A stretch of DNA of 64,000 nt. Origin: Pseudomonas jessenii. Its GTDB lineage: Bacteria; Pseudomonadota; Gammaproteobacteria; Pseudomonadales; Pseudomonadaceae. Below, one piece after another: positions 33,891 to 42,424 of this stretch (positions within the stretch are counted from its first letter, which is position 1; every line of letters starts with the position of its first letter). The position numbers were made by a program, and so were the translations under genes. The stretch lies in contig NZ_NIWT01000010.1 of assembly GCF_002236115.1 (NCBI RefSeq), positions 186,001 to 250,000 on the forward strand, given 5' to 3'. A model generated the notes under the pieces. The model had not been told where the DNA came from. It saw nothing but the letters and a program-made list of their open reading frames with translations, and did not search any database.

Positions 33891-34637
33891 ATGAAAAAGA
33901 ACACTAGCGGCCCACGCTTCAAAGCGCTCCTCGAAGCAGCGAACATCACGACCACCGGATTTGCCGAATTCCTGGATACGGCTCCGCAAAATGTACATAA
34001 CTGGTACACCCGCGGTGTGCCTGCCCATTGCATGGAAGAAGTCGCCAGAAAACTCTCCGTCAGCAGCGACTGGCTGAAAACCGGCGAAGGCTCGAAAGAC
34101 GCCCAACACCTGCGCCTGCTCGACGAGTCCGGCAACACCTTCGACGCCCAGACCATCCGCGGTGTCTACACGGTCATAGAGCCTGTCGACGTCGAACTGC
34201 CATTCCTCAAAGAAGCTGTCACCGCCCCGGGATCCAACAAAACCCATGTCATAGAAGACCCCGAGAAATCCATCCGCCTGCCCCGCAGCCACCTCGACTC
34301 CCTGGAAATCAACCACGCCGACGCCATCTGCACCCTGATGAGCGGCAATAGCATGGGTGAGAAAATCGAGGATGGTTCGACCCTGGCGATTGACCGTGGC
34401 CTGACCCAAATTGTCGATGGCGAGATCTACGCCATCGAACACGACGGCATGCTGCGCATCAAGTACCTGCACCGACTACCGGGCAACTCCCTGCGACTGC
34501 GCAGCCACAACCGCGCCGAATACCCGGATGAAATCTTCAGGGCCGCACAGATCGAAGAGCAGAACATCAGGGTGCTGGGCTGGGTGTTCTGGTGGTCGAC
34601 CCTGAACAAACGACGGCCGACGGTGCCCTTTCTTTAA
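33891..34637 (+). CDS. XRE/LexA-like (S24 peptidase) transcriptional repressor, PrtR/C2 type
   Basis: A 248-residue phage-type repressor. A helix-turn-helix lies in residues ~15-65 (TTGFAEFLDTAPQNVHNWYT). An S24 peptidase domain follows, with nucleophile Ser154 in MSGNSMGEKI and general-base Lys191 in MLRIKYLHRL. The usual self-cleavage dipeptide (Ala-Gly or Cys-Gly) between the domains is not seen; the matching site reads Thr-Ala-Pro-Gly at 111-114. It may therefore be poorly RecA-cleavable (inference). It lies outside the island but next to its left end. Likely autoregulated through the upstream palindromes; target genes are not evident. Confidence 0.85.
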   Translation: MKKNTSGPRFKALLEAANITTTGFAEFLDTAPQNVHNWYTRGVPAHCMEEVARKLSVSSDWLKTGEGSKDAQHLRLLDESGNTFDAQTIRGVYTVIEPVDVELPFLKEAVTAPGSNKTHVIEDPEKSIRLPRSHLDSLEINHADAICTLMSGNSMGEKIEDGSTLAIDRGLTQIVDGEIYAIEHDGMLRIKYLHRLPGNSLRLRSHNRAEYPDEIFRAAQIEEQNIRVLGWVFWWSTLNKRRPTVPFL

Positions 34638-34885
34638 GCGCTCCGGAACGCCCATCGGCCACCCACCCGGGTGGCCAAAGGCTCTGCCCGGCACTTCCCG
34701 CTGGGAATTTCCGTCAAACCTGCGTATGCTGCGCCCCACATTTGTGCATCGACCCGCCCTGCGGCTCAGATGCACTGGCCTGGCAGATGACTTTCTCACC
34801 AGGTCCCACAGCCGGACGCAAGATCCGGGTGTACGTTTTGAAGGCTGGCGCGGTTTACCAAAAATGATCCAAGCCAGTCCCCGAG
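34638..34885 (+). other. intergenic stretch, possible small RNA or 26-codon gene ending at the att terminator
   Basis: This 248-base stretch holds no long gene. It has a GGCCACCC/GGGTGGCC inverted repeat at 34657-34676 and a weak -10-like TATGCT at 34725-34730. A 26-codon reading frame at 34787-34867 (MTFSPGPTAGRKIRVYVLKA...) has only a weak ribosome-binding site. The intrinsic terminator just downstream implies that a transcript ends here. That transcript could be a small RNA, a tiny gene, or the end of the repressor mRNA; I could not match it to a known Pseudomonas sRNA. Confidence 0.35.
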
Positions 34886-34910
34886 AAGCCGGCCACAAGC
34901 CGGCTTTTTA
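34886..34910 (+). terminator. intrinsic terminator overlapping attL
   Basis: AGCCGGC-CACAA-GCCGGCT followed by TTTTT is a classic terminator. Nearly all of it lies inside the 33-bp island direct repeat, so insertion regenerates the terminator. Confidence 0.85.
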
Positions 34911-34920
34911 ATGCCTGAAA
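34888..34920. repeat. attL: 33-bp direct repeat at left island border
   Basis: The 33 bases starting GCCGGCCACAAGCCGG and ending TAATGCCTGAAA are identical to 53384-53416 in the same orientation; the flanking bases differ immediately on both sides. With an integrase gene at the far end, this is the core attachment repeat. Confidence 0.92.
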
Positions 34921-34959
34921 GCCACGTAGAATGCGGGCTTTATGCAACAATCCATCTTT

Positions 34960-34980
34960 GACCCACACTTTGACCCACAC
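34960..34980. promoter_or_regulatory. paired GACCCACAC repeats at left island end (candidate integrase arm sites)
   Basis: GACCCACAC occurs at 34960-34968 and 34972-34980, starting 12 bases apart. The same pair with the same spacing occurs at the right end (53248-53268). Paired, evenly spaced direct repeats near both att cores are typical of arm-type integrase sites. Confidence 0.6.
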
Positions 34981-35380
34981 CCAGACGCAGGGTTAGCCGC
35001 AGCCAGGCAGCGTGAACCTTTCGTCCTCCTGACAAATCGCGGCCTGTAAAACGTGCCCTCGCGAGCAAGGGTCACGTTGATAGCTTGAGCACTAAATTTC
35101 AAAGCAAATTGATACAGCTCCGCTCCGCCGCTGAGTCTCTACAAAGACAATGTAGAGCCCAGTGATATCGCGCGCTTGATAAAACGCATTCGAAACCTCA
35201 ATCGAAAAATGTCTAGCTGATCGCCACGCTAAAAGATAATCGACAAAAAAGGGAGTCGACTGGAAGAACTGGGGCGTCTGGGAAATGGCAGAAACTCCAG
35301 TCTCCTTCTGAGTCTCAGGTCGTGAGAACGGCTGCGACGTCTGATAAAGTCACCGCATGCAGAATCAGGGACTATGGGCC
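34981..35380. other. AT-rich non-coding left end of the island
   Basis: No gene is supported in these 400 bases. They contain a lone degenerate REP arm (CCTCGCGAGCAAGGGT near 35052-35068) and a perfect 7-bp inverted repeat, CTCTACA...TGTAGAG (35137-35157). The rest is AT-rich and leads to hsdR; the promoter of the restriction operon should lie here. Confidence 0.6.
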
Positions 35381-37744
35381 ATGGACAAGAAATCGCTTAC
35401 CGAACGGGACATCTGCACCAAGTTCATCACTCCGGCCATCCAGCAGGCCGGCTGGGACATCCAGAAGCAAGTGCGTGAAGAGGTCAGCTTCACCAAGGGC
35501 CGCATCATCGTCCGTGGCAAGCTGCATAGCCGTGGCGAGTCCCGTCGCGCCGACTTCATCCTTTATCACCAGGCCAATCTACCAATTGCAGTCATCGAGG
35601 CGAAAGACAACAAGCACTCCGTCGGCTCTGGCATGCAGCAGGCCCTTGGTTATGCCGAAGCGCTGGACGTGCCTTTCGTGTTCTCCAGTAATGGTGATGG
35701 TTTTCTGTTCCATGATCACAGCGGTACTGGCGATCAAGTTGAAACCGAACTGAGCCTCGAGCAGTTCCCTAGCCCCGATGAGCTATGGCAGCGCTACTGC
35801 CAATGGAAAGGCTTGAACGGTGAGGCCCGCCATAAGGTCGAGTCGCCCTACTACGATGACGGCTCCGGGCGCATGCCTCGTTATTACCAGACCAATGCGA
35901 TCAACCGTACCGTCGAGGCCGTGGCCAAGGGGCAGTCACGTATCCTGCTAGTGATGGCCACTGGCACCGGCAAGACCTACACCGCCTTTCAGATCATCTG
36001 GCGGCTGTGGAAGTCCAAGCAGAAAAAAAGAATCCTCTTTCTGGCCGACCGCAACATCCTGGTCGACCAGACCAAGAACAACGACTTCAAACCCTTCGGC
36101 CAGGCGATGACTAAGATTGCCAAACGCCAGATAGATACCTCTTACGAGATTTACCTGTCGCTCTATCAGGCCGTGACGGGCACTGAAGAGGAAATGAACG
36201 TCTACAAGCAGTTCTCCCGCGACTTCTTCGACCTGATCGTGATCGACGAATGCCACCGTGGCAGTGCCGCCGAGGACTCCGCCTGGCGCGAGATTCTCGA
36301 CTACTTCTCCAGTGCCACCCATGTCGGCCTCACCGCCACACCGAAGGAAACCAAAGAAGTGTCCAGCATCACCTACTTCGGTGAGCCGGTGTACAGCTAC
36401 ACCCTCAAGCAGGGCATCGAAGACGGCTTCCTCGCCCCCTATAAAGTGGTGCGCATCGACTTCGACAAGGACCTCCAAGGCTGGCGGCCACCCAAGGGCA
36501 TGCTCGACAAAAATGGCGAGCTGATCGAAGACCGCATCTACAACCTCAAGGACATGGACCGCACCCTGGTCATCGAGGCGCGCACCCAACTGGTAGCGCA
36601 AAAGGTCACCGAATTTCTCAAGGCCACCGATCCATTCCAGAAGACCATCGTCTTCTGCGACGACATCAACCACGCCGAGCGCATGCGCCAGGCGCTGGTC
36701 AACCTCAATCCGGAACGCATTGCAGAGAACCGCAAGTACGTCATGCGCATTACAGGGGATGATCAGGAAGGCAAAGCCGAACTAGACAACTTCATCAACC
36801 CGGAAGAGCGTTACCCAGTCATTGCCACCACCAGTAAATTGATGACCACCGGCGTCGATGCCCAGACCTGCAAGCTAATCGTGCTCGACCAACACATCAA
36901 GTCGATGACCGAGTTCAAGCAGATCATCGGGCGTGGCACCCGCATTAACGAAGACTTCGGCAAGTACTGGTTCACCATCATGGACTTCAAGAAGGCCACC
37001 GAGTTGTTTGCCGACCCGGCTTTCGATGGCGACCCTGTGGTGATCTATGCCCCGGAAGGTGAAGACTCTCCCGTGCCACCTGATGGCCTAGCGACGGATG
37101 AAGATGGCATCACCGCTGGCAGCACGGCAGAGACCGACGACCTGGAGTTCACCGGTGATGATGAAAAAAAGCGCATCAAATACGTCATCGACAATATCCC
37201 GATATACGTCATCGCCGAACGTGTGCAGTACTACGGCCCGGATGGCCGGCTGATTACTGAATCCCTGCACGACTACACCCGTGCCTGCGTGCAAAAGCAG
37301 TTCGGTTCACTGGACGACTTTCTGCGGCGCTGGAACGATGCCGATCAGAAGAAGGTCATCATTGAGGAAATGGCCGCCCAAGGTGTGATGTGGGAAGCCT
37401 TGGCAGAGGAAGTGGAAAAGAAACAGGGCAAGGCCCTCGACCCGTTCGACCTCGTCTGCCATGTGGCCTTCGACCAGCCAGCGCTGTCCCGTAAGGAACG
37501 CGCCGAGCAAGTGATAAAACGAAACTACTTCGGCAAGTATTCAGGCGCCGCACGCCAAGTGATTGAGGCCTTGCTCGATAAATATGCCGACACCGGCATC
37601 GTGCATATCGAAGACATCAAGATCCTCCAGCTCGACCCCTTCAGCCAGATCGGTGCGCCAATCGAATTGGTCAAGGCGTTTGGTGGCAAGGCCGGTTACA
37701 ACAAAGCCATTCATGAACTGGAAGATGAGCTTTACGCCAGTTAA
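35381..37744 (+). CDS. hsdR: type I restriction enzyme, restriction/translocase subunit (EcoEI-like)
   Basis: A ~787-residue HsdR. The N-terminal PD-(D/E)XK nuclease has RADFILYHQANLPIAVIEAK, with the Asp and Glu-x-Lys. The SF2 translocase has Walker A MATGTGKTYTAF, DECHRGS, GLTATPKE and motif VI QIIGRGTRI. A C-terminal EcoEI-type domain binds the HsdM/HsdS complex. The start MDKKSLTERDICTKF (35381) has AGGGA upstream; an ATG 24 bases earlier (35357) is also possible. It is the first gene of the hsdRMS operon. Confidence 0.94.
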   Translation: MDKKSLTERDICTKFITPAIQQAGWDIQKQVREEVSFTKGRIIVRGKLHSRGESRRADFILYHQANLPIAVIEAKDNKHSVGSGMQQALGYAEALDVPFVFSSNGDGFLFHDHSGTGDQVETELSLEQFPSPDELWQRYCQWKGLNGEARHKVESPYYDDGSGRMPRYYQTNAINRTVEAVAKGQSRILLVMATGTGKTYTAFQIIWRLWKSKQKKRILFLADRNILVDQTKNNDFKPFGQAMTKIAKRQIDTSYEIYLSLYQAVTGTEEEMNVYKQFSRDFFDLIVIDECHRGSAAEDSAWREILDYFSSATHVGLTATPKETKEVSSITYFGEPVYSYTLKQGIEDGFLAPYKVVRIDFDKDLQGWRPPKGMLDKNGELIEDRIYNLKDMDRTLVIEARTQLVAQKVTEFLKATDPFQKTIVFCDDINHAERMRQALVNLNPERIAENRKYVMRITGDDQEGKAELDNFINPEERYPVIATTSKLMTTGVDAQTCKLIVLDQHIKSMTEFKQIIGRGTRINEDFGKYWFTIMDFKKATELFADPAFDGDPVVIYAPEGEDSPVPPDGLATDEDGITAGSTAETDDLEFTGDDEKKRIKYVIDNIPIYVIAERVQYYGPDGRLITESLHDYTRACVQKQFGSLDDFLRRWNDADQKKVIIEEMAAQGVMWEALAEEVEKKQGKALDPFDLVCHVAFDQPALSRKERAEQVIKRNYFGKYSGAARQVIEALLDKYADTGIVHIEDIKILQLDPFSQIGAPIELVKAFGGKAGYNKAIHELEDELYAS

Positions 37745-37765
37745 GCTGCCCACCCCTGCATTTTC

Positions 37766-37794
37766 GGCGCAGGTAGCAACCTACTGCCTGCGCC
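37766..37794 (+). terminator. hairpin in the hsdR-hsdM gap
   Basis: GGCGCAGG and CCTGCGCC form a stem with a further TAG/CTA pairing inside. A T run is lacking, so it is probably a partial attenuator or mRNA-stability element. Confidence 0.45.
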
Positions 37795-37832
37795 TTGAAC
37801 CCTCTGTTTTGCAGTAAGCCAGCGAGATTCTT

Positions 37833-39302
37833 ATGTCCATCAGCAGCATCATCAAATCCATCCAGGACATTATGCGCAAAGACGTGGGTGTCGATGGCGA
37901 CGCCCAGCGCATCGGCCAGTTGGTCTGGCTGCTGTTCCTGAAAATCTTCGATGACCGCGAGATGGAATGGGAGTTGATGGACGACCACTATCGCTCGCCG
38001 ATCCCCGATAGCTGCCGCTGGCGCACCTGGGCCGCCGATCCGGAAGGCATGACTGGTGACACGTTGAAGGATTTCGTCGACAACAACCTGTTCCCGCAGC
38101 TGCAAAGTCTCCACGAATACAGCACCACGCCATCCGCCTTCGTGGTGCGTAGCGTGTTCGAGGATGCCTACAACTACATGAAGTCGGGCCAGTTGCTGCG
38201 CCAGGTGATCAACAAGATTCAGGAAGGAGTAGATTTCAACAAGGCCCAGGAACGCCACGAATTCGGCAACCTCTACGAGCAACTATTGCGCGATCTGCAG
38301 AACGCTGGCAATGCCGGCGAGTTCTACACCCCGCGCCCGGTCACCGAATTCATGGTACGCATGGTCGACCCCAAACTGGACGAAAAGGTCATGGACCCGG
38401 CCTGCGGCACCGGCGGATTTCTTACCTGCGCCATTGAGCACAAACGCAGCCGCTATGTAAAAACCGCCGAAGACGAGCGCACCCTGCAGGCCAGCATTTT
38501 TGGCATAGAGAAAAAGCCGCTGCCGCACTTGTTGGCCACCACCAACATGATCCTCCACGGCATCGAGGTGCCCAGCCAGATCCGCCACGACAACACCCTG
38601 AGTAAACCGCTGATCAGCTGGGGGCCGAGTGAGCGCGTACATTGCATCGTCGCCAACCCGCCGTTCGGTGGAATGGAAGAAGACGGCATCGAAACTAACT
38701 TCCCCGCCGCCTTCCGTACCCGCGAAACCGCCGACCTGTTCCTGGTGCTCATCATGCAGCTGCTCAAGGATGGTGGTCGTGCCGCTGTGGTGTTGCCCGA
38801 TGGCTTCTTCTTCGGTGAAGGCATCAAAAGCCGTATCAAAGAAAAGCTGCTGACCGAGTGCAACCTGCACACCATCGTTCGCTTGCCCAATGGAGTGTTC
38901 AACCCCTACACCGGCATCAAGACTAACCTGCTGTTCTTCACCAAAGGCACACCGACTAAGCACGTGTGGTTTTACGAACATCAGTACCCGGCTGGGGTGA
39001 AGAACTACTCCAAGACTCGCCCTATGCGGGTTGAAGAATTTGCCGTGGAAGAAGCTTGGTGGGGCAGCGAGGCCGATGGTTTTACTGCACGGGTGGAAAA
39101 TGAATTCGCTTGGAAGGTCAGCGTCGAGGAACTGCAAGCTCGAAACTGGAACCTGGACTGCAAGAACCCGCATATAGGTGAGCTGATCAGCCATAACCCG
39201 GATGAGCTGCTACGTGACTACACCAAACTGCAAGGCGAGATCAGCAGTCTGCGTGACCAGCTCAAGGCCGTGCTGGCCGAAGCCTTGGAGCGTCAGGCAT
39301 GA
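37833..39302 (+). CDS. hsdM: type I restriction-modification system, DNA methyltransferase subunit
   Basis: A 489-residue N6-adenine methyltransferase. The N-terminal helical bundle (SISSIIKSIQDIMRKD...) is followed by GEFYTPRPVTEFMVRM. SAM motif I is MDPACGTGGFL, and catalytic motif IV is IVANPPFGGMEEDG. The C-terminal region ends in coiled-coil-like helices that contact HsdS. All catalytic motifs are intact, unlike the related domain in the ATPase gene at 42966. It overlaps hsdS by four bases. Confidence 0.95.
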   Translation: MSISSIIKSIQDIMRKDVGVDGDAQRIGQLVWLLFLKIFDDREMEWELMDDHYRSPIPDSCRWRTWAADPEGMTGDTLKDFVDNNLFPQLQSLHEYSTTPSAFVVRSVFEDAYNYMKSGQLLRQVINKIQEGVDFNKAQERHEFGNLYEQLLRDLQNAGNAGEFYTPRPVTEFMVRMVDPKLDEKVMDPACGTGGFLTCAIEHKRSRYVKTAEDERTLQASIFGIEKKPLPHLLATTNMILHGIEVPSQIRHDNTLSKPLISWGPSERVHCIVANPPFGGMEEDGIETNFPAAFRTRETADLFLVLIMQLLKDGGRAAVVLPDGFFFGEGIKSRIKEKLLTECNLHTIVRLPNGVFNPYTGIKTNLLFFTKGTPTKHVWFYEHQYPAGVKNYSKTRPMRVEEFAVEEAWWGSEADGFTARVENEFAWKVSVEELQARNWNLDCKNPHIGELISHNPDELLRDYTKLQGEISSLRDQLKAVLAEALERQA

Positions 39303-40918
39303 CGGTGTTGCTAACCGAAAATCTGCCACTGCTGGCTGGTGCACCCAATGGCATCAAGAAATTACGCGAGTTGATTCTGGAACTGGCTGTGCGCGGAAAG
39401 TTGCTGCCGCAGGATCTCAGTGATGAACCGGCCAGTGTCTTGCTTAAGCGAATATCCGAAGAAAAGGCCATATTGCTGTCCGAGGGCAAGATCAGAAAGC
39501 AAAAGGACTTGGGTGATATTGCTGGACCGCTCATTAATTTTCCAGTACCGCAGGGATGGGCAGTTACCACTATCGGTGAGGCAATGATTTGTCGTGATGG
39601 TGAAAGAATTCCCGTTTCTCAAGCTGAGCGGGAAGGCCGAGAAAAAATATACGACTACTACGGGGCATCGGGAGTCATCGACAAAATTGACGGCTATCTA
39701 TTCGATAAACCCCTTCTGTTAGTCGGCGAGGACGGCGCTAACCTCATCAATCGCAGCACTCCGATAGCTTTCATTGCCCGTGGTAGTTATTGGGTCAATA
39801 ACCATGCGCACGTACTTGACGGTATAAATGAGCAGTTCCTCCGTTACGTAGAGCTTTACTTCAACGCAATTGATCTCAAGCCGTATGTAACCGGGACGGC
39901 TCAACCAAAGATGAATCAGGCAAAAATGAATGGAATTCCCCTTCCTCTACCGCCTGAGAGAGAACAACTCCGCATAGTCGCAAAAGTCGTTGAACTTATG
40001 GCACTCTGCGACCGCCTGGAGGCCCAGCAGGCCAACGCCGAAAGCGCCCACGCCCGGCTGGTTCAGGAGCTGCTCGACAGCCTGAACCAGGCCAGCGACG
40101 CCACCGACTTCGCCACCAGTTGGCAGCGCCTGGCCGAACACTTCCACACCCTGTTCACCACCGAGCACAGTATCGACACCCTCAAACAAACCCTGCTGCA
40201 ATTGGCCGTGATGGGCAAGCTGGCACCGCAAGATATCAGTGAGGACTCACCAAACTTTCATAGCTTTGGGACTGAAGCACCAAAATTAGCCGATGAAAAA
40301 ATCGCACTGTATTCAATTCCATCCCAATGGCGCTGGATAAAACTCTGTGATCTTCTCGAAGAGGGACGGGATATCTCATACGGTGTTATTAAGCTTGGAA
40401 CTGAGCCGAAGCAAGGTGGAGTCCCTACCCTTAGATGCAGCGACGTCAAGCCTGGATATATAGATTTACGAGGCGTCAGAAGAGTGGCGCATGATATCGA
40501 GCAAGATTATGTCCGGACACGCCTTCGGGGCGGCGAGATACTTATTAATATCCGAGGAACATTGGGAGGTGTGGCGGTCGTGGACAAAAAGCTTGTGGGC
40601 TACAACGTTGCAAGAGAGGTTGCTGTTGTTCCACTTAATCCAGAATTGAATGCCCAATACCTGTCGATAGCAATGCAGTCGAGTTATTTTTGGCGAAGAA
40701 TAAATCAGCAGCTTCGAGGAATTGCCTATAAGGGCCTTAACCTAGGCGCTTTACGGCTGTTCCCTATTCCTATTCCGCCAGTGGCTGAGCAACACCGAAT
40801 CGTCACCAAAATAGATCAACTCATGGCCCTCTGCGACCAACTCAAAACTCGCCTGACCCAAGCCCGCCAACTCAACGAACAACTGGCCAGCACCTTGGTC
40901 GAGCAGGCTGTCGCCTAA
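39299..40918 (+). CDS. hsdS: type I restriction-modification system, specificity subunit
   Basis: A 539-residue HsdS with two target-recognition domains (about residues 75-220 and 315-495) and two conserved helical spacers. The spacers have matching ends: EREQLRIVAKVVELMALCDR and AEQHRIVTKIDQLMALCDQ. The DNA of both recognition domains (about 39510-39960 and 40240-40780) is visibly more AT-rich than the spacers and the rest of the operon, as expected for swapped modules. The target sequence is bipartite but cannot be deduced. Confidence 0.93.
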   Translation: MTVLLTENLPLLAGAPNGIKKLRELILELAVRGKLLPQDLSDEPASVLLKRISEEKAILLSEGKIRKQKDLGDIAGPLINFPVPQGWAVTTIGEAMICRDGERIPVSQAEREGREKIYDYYGASGVIDKIDGYLFDKPLLLVGEDGANLINRSTPIAFIARGSYWVNNHAHVLDGINEQFLRYVELYFNAIDLKPYVTGTAQPKMNQAKMNGIPLPLPPEREQLRIVAKVVELMALCDRLEAQQANAESAHARLVQELLDSLNQASDATDFATSWQRLAEHFHTLFTTEHSIDTLKQTLLQLAVMGKLAPQDISEDSPNFHSFGTEAPKLADEKIALYSIPSQWRWIKLCDLLEEGRDISYGVIKLGTEPKQGGVPTLRCSDVKPGYIDLRGVRRVAHDIEQDYVRTRLRGGEILINIRGTLGGVAVVDKKLVGYNVAREVAVVPLNPELNAQYLSIAMQSSYFWRRINQQLRGIAYKGLNLGALRLFPIPIPPVAEQHRIVTKIDQLMALCDQLKTRLTQARQLNEQLASTLVEQAVA

Positions 40919-40955
40919 AGCAAGGCTATCAAGGACTTCAGGTAAGGACACCCCA

Positions 40956-42047
40956 ATGCCCATCAAAACGCAGATTTGGACAGTAAACGGCCAGCCTCAC
41001 CAGCTCAAAGAATGCATTCTGCCCAGCGAGCAGTTGCTGGAGGACATGATCGTCAGCGCGCCACGCGTGCTGTCGGATGAGTGGATGCTGATCGGTCGCC
41101 AGGAAAGCACCGGGCTGGGTGGGCGGATCGACCTGCTAGCCATCGCCCCGGATGCCTCGCTGGTACTGATCGAACTTAAGCGTGACCGCACACCTCGTGA
41201 TGTGGTCGCACAGGCACTGGATTATGCCTCTTGGGTGGAGCGTCTGGCGGCCGAGGATATCGCTGCCATCTACAAACGCTTCAAACAGGATGCAGATCTG
41301 GCTGCTGATTTCCGCAAGTACTTCGGCCAGCCGCTGGATGAGGATGCGCTCAACCAGCGCCATCAGATCATCATCGCCGCCTCCGGGCTAGACGCCAGCA
41401 CCGAACGCATCGTGGCTTACCTCAGCGAGCGGAATATTGCGATCAACGTGCTGTGTTTTCAGGTGTTCCAGCTTGGAGAGCAGCAACTGATCAGTCGCTC
41501 CTGGCTAATCGACCCGGCAGAAACCCAGGTCAACGCCAGCAGTGGCACTGCAGGCGGGCAAAGCGAACCCTGGAATGGCGAGTACTACTGCTCCTTCGGC
41601 CACAGCGCCAGGCGTACCTGGCAAGATGCGCAGGCATTTGGCTTTATCTGCGGGGGCGGCGGTACTTGGTACAGCAAAAGCCTGAAGATGCTCGCGCCTG
41701 GCGACCGGGTATGGGTGAACATCCCGCAGCAAGGCTACGTAGGTGTCGGCCGAGTCACCGGTTTGGCCACCGCTGCAGCGGACTTCACCGTGAAACAAGA
41801 CGGTATCGATGTGCCGGTCATGCAAGCTGACATACACGGCAACTACCATGCCGAGCACATCAATGACCCTGACAAGTCCGAGTACTTCGTACCGATTGAA
41901 TGGCTACAAACGGTCCCGGTCGAGCAAGCTGTCAAGGAGGTCGGAATGTTTGGTAACCAGAACACCGTCTGCCGCCCGACCACGCCGAAATGGCGCTGGA
42001 CGATTGAACGGTTGAAAGAGCGTTTTCCGCAGTACGACAAAAGCTAA
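40956..42047 (+). CDS. PD-(D/E)XK nuclease (NucS/DUF91-like) with C-terminal PUA/EVE-like domain
   Basis: A 363-residue protein. Residues ~25-170 match the NucS/RecB-like nuclease pattern, with Asp59 (GGRIDLLAIAPD), Glu73 and Lys75 (LVLIELKRD) and a following Gln/Tyr helix (AQALDYASW). After a linker (~190-210) a second compact domain reads YYCSFGHSARRTWQDAQAFG, WYSKSLKMLAPGDRVWVNIP and GYVGVGRVTG. This resembles PUA/EVE-type nucleobase-reading folds (tentative). Together these suggest a nuclease gated by modified or unmodified DNA. AAGGA precedes the ATG, 37 bases after hsdS, so it is probably in the hsd operon. Confidence 0.75.
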   Translation: MPIKTQIWTVNGQPHQLKECILPSEQLLEDMIVSAPRVLSDEWMLIGRQESTGLGGRIDLLAIAPDASLVLIELKRDRTPRDVVAQALDYASWVERLAAEDIAAIYKRFKQDADLAADFRKYFGQPLDEDALNQRHQIIIAASGLDASTERIVAYLSERNIAINVLCFQVFQLGEQQLISRSWLIDPAETQVNASSGTAGGQSEPWNGEYYCSFGHSARRTWQDAQAFGFICGGGGTWYSKSLKMLAPGDRVWVNIPQQGYVGVGRVTGLATAAADFTVKQDGIDVPVMQADIHGNYHAEHINDPDKSEYFVPIEWLQTVPVEQAVKEVGMFGNQNTVCRPTTPKWRWTIERLKERFPQYDKS

Positions 42048-42125
42048 CCTCTGCACTTGGCTCTGGACTGGAGCGGATGGGCGTTGATGATGGTGAAAGG
42101 CCAGAGACTGACAAATCGCAGGCAA

Positions 42126-42176
42126 CAAAAAACCCCTGAGCAGTCTGAGCACCGAAGTGCATCAACGGACAGGGGC
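42126..42176 (-). terminator. intrinsic terminator downstream of a decayed minus-strand gene
   Basis: On the minus strand, CCCCTG and CAGGGG flank an inner TGCAC-TTCG-GTGC hairpin and are followed by TTTTTTG. It lies just past the stop of the fragment at 42198-42356 and is presumably that gene's original terminator. It could also stop rightward transcripts weakly. Confidence 0.65.
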
Positions 42177-42197
42177 AGAGTTGCCGGTGATTGACCG

Positions 42198-42356
42198 TCA
42201 GCCCACAACACGCACGCTGGCGTTCGGGAAGAGCTGTTGCGCAATCGCGCCAGTGACTTCATCCAGCTCGACGCCGGTCAACTGACTGCGAGCTTTCAGG
42301 TCGGCGTGCATCAGGCTAAAGAGGTTGCCTATGCCCATGGACTGTTCCAGTACCTT
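42198..42356 (-). pseudogene. 3' fragment of a large element-encoded DNA methylase/helicase
   Basis: The minus strand reads KVLEQSMGIGNLFSLMHADL followed by KARSQLTGVELDEVTGAIAQ and QLFPNASVRVVG, then TGA. This resembles the SAM-binding segment (VLEPSMGxGNFF...GVELDxxTGxIAxQLYP) of the giant methylase-helicase proteins of integrative conjugative elements and large plasmids. Only ~50 codons remain, with an abrupt upstream break at the alternating GC palindrome, so the fragment cannot be functional. Confidence 0.65.
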
Positions 42357-42375
42357 GGCCCATCTACTACCCCCC

Positions 42376-42393
42376 TACGCGCGTGCGCGCGTA
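42376..42393. repeat. alternating purine-pyrimidine palindrome
   Basis: TACGCGCG-TG-CGCGCGTA is an 18-base near-perfect palindrome of alternating purines and pyrimidines. It sits next to the break in the methylase fragment and may be a recombination or cruciform/Z-DNA-prone site. Confidence 0.6.
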
Positions 42394-42424
42394 CTGGTCT
42401 GAAAATCATCAAAATTCGCACGCT

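Noticed and set aside
34638..34920. tRNA or tmRNA gene at the left attachment site
   Set aside because: No T-loop GTTCGANTC-type segment, cloverleaf or CCA end was found on either strand; the repeat is a terminator hairpin.
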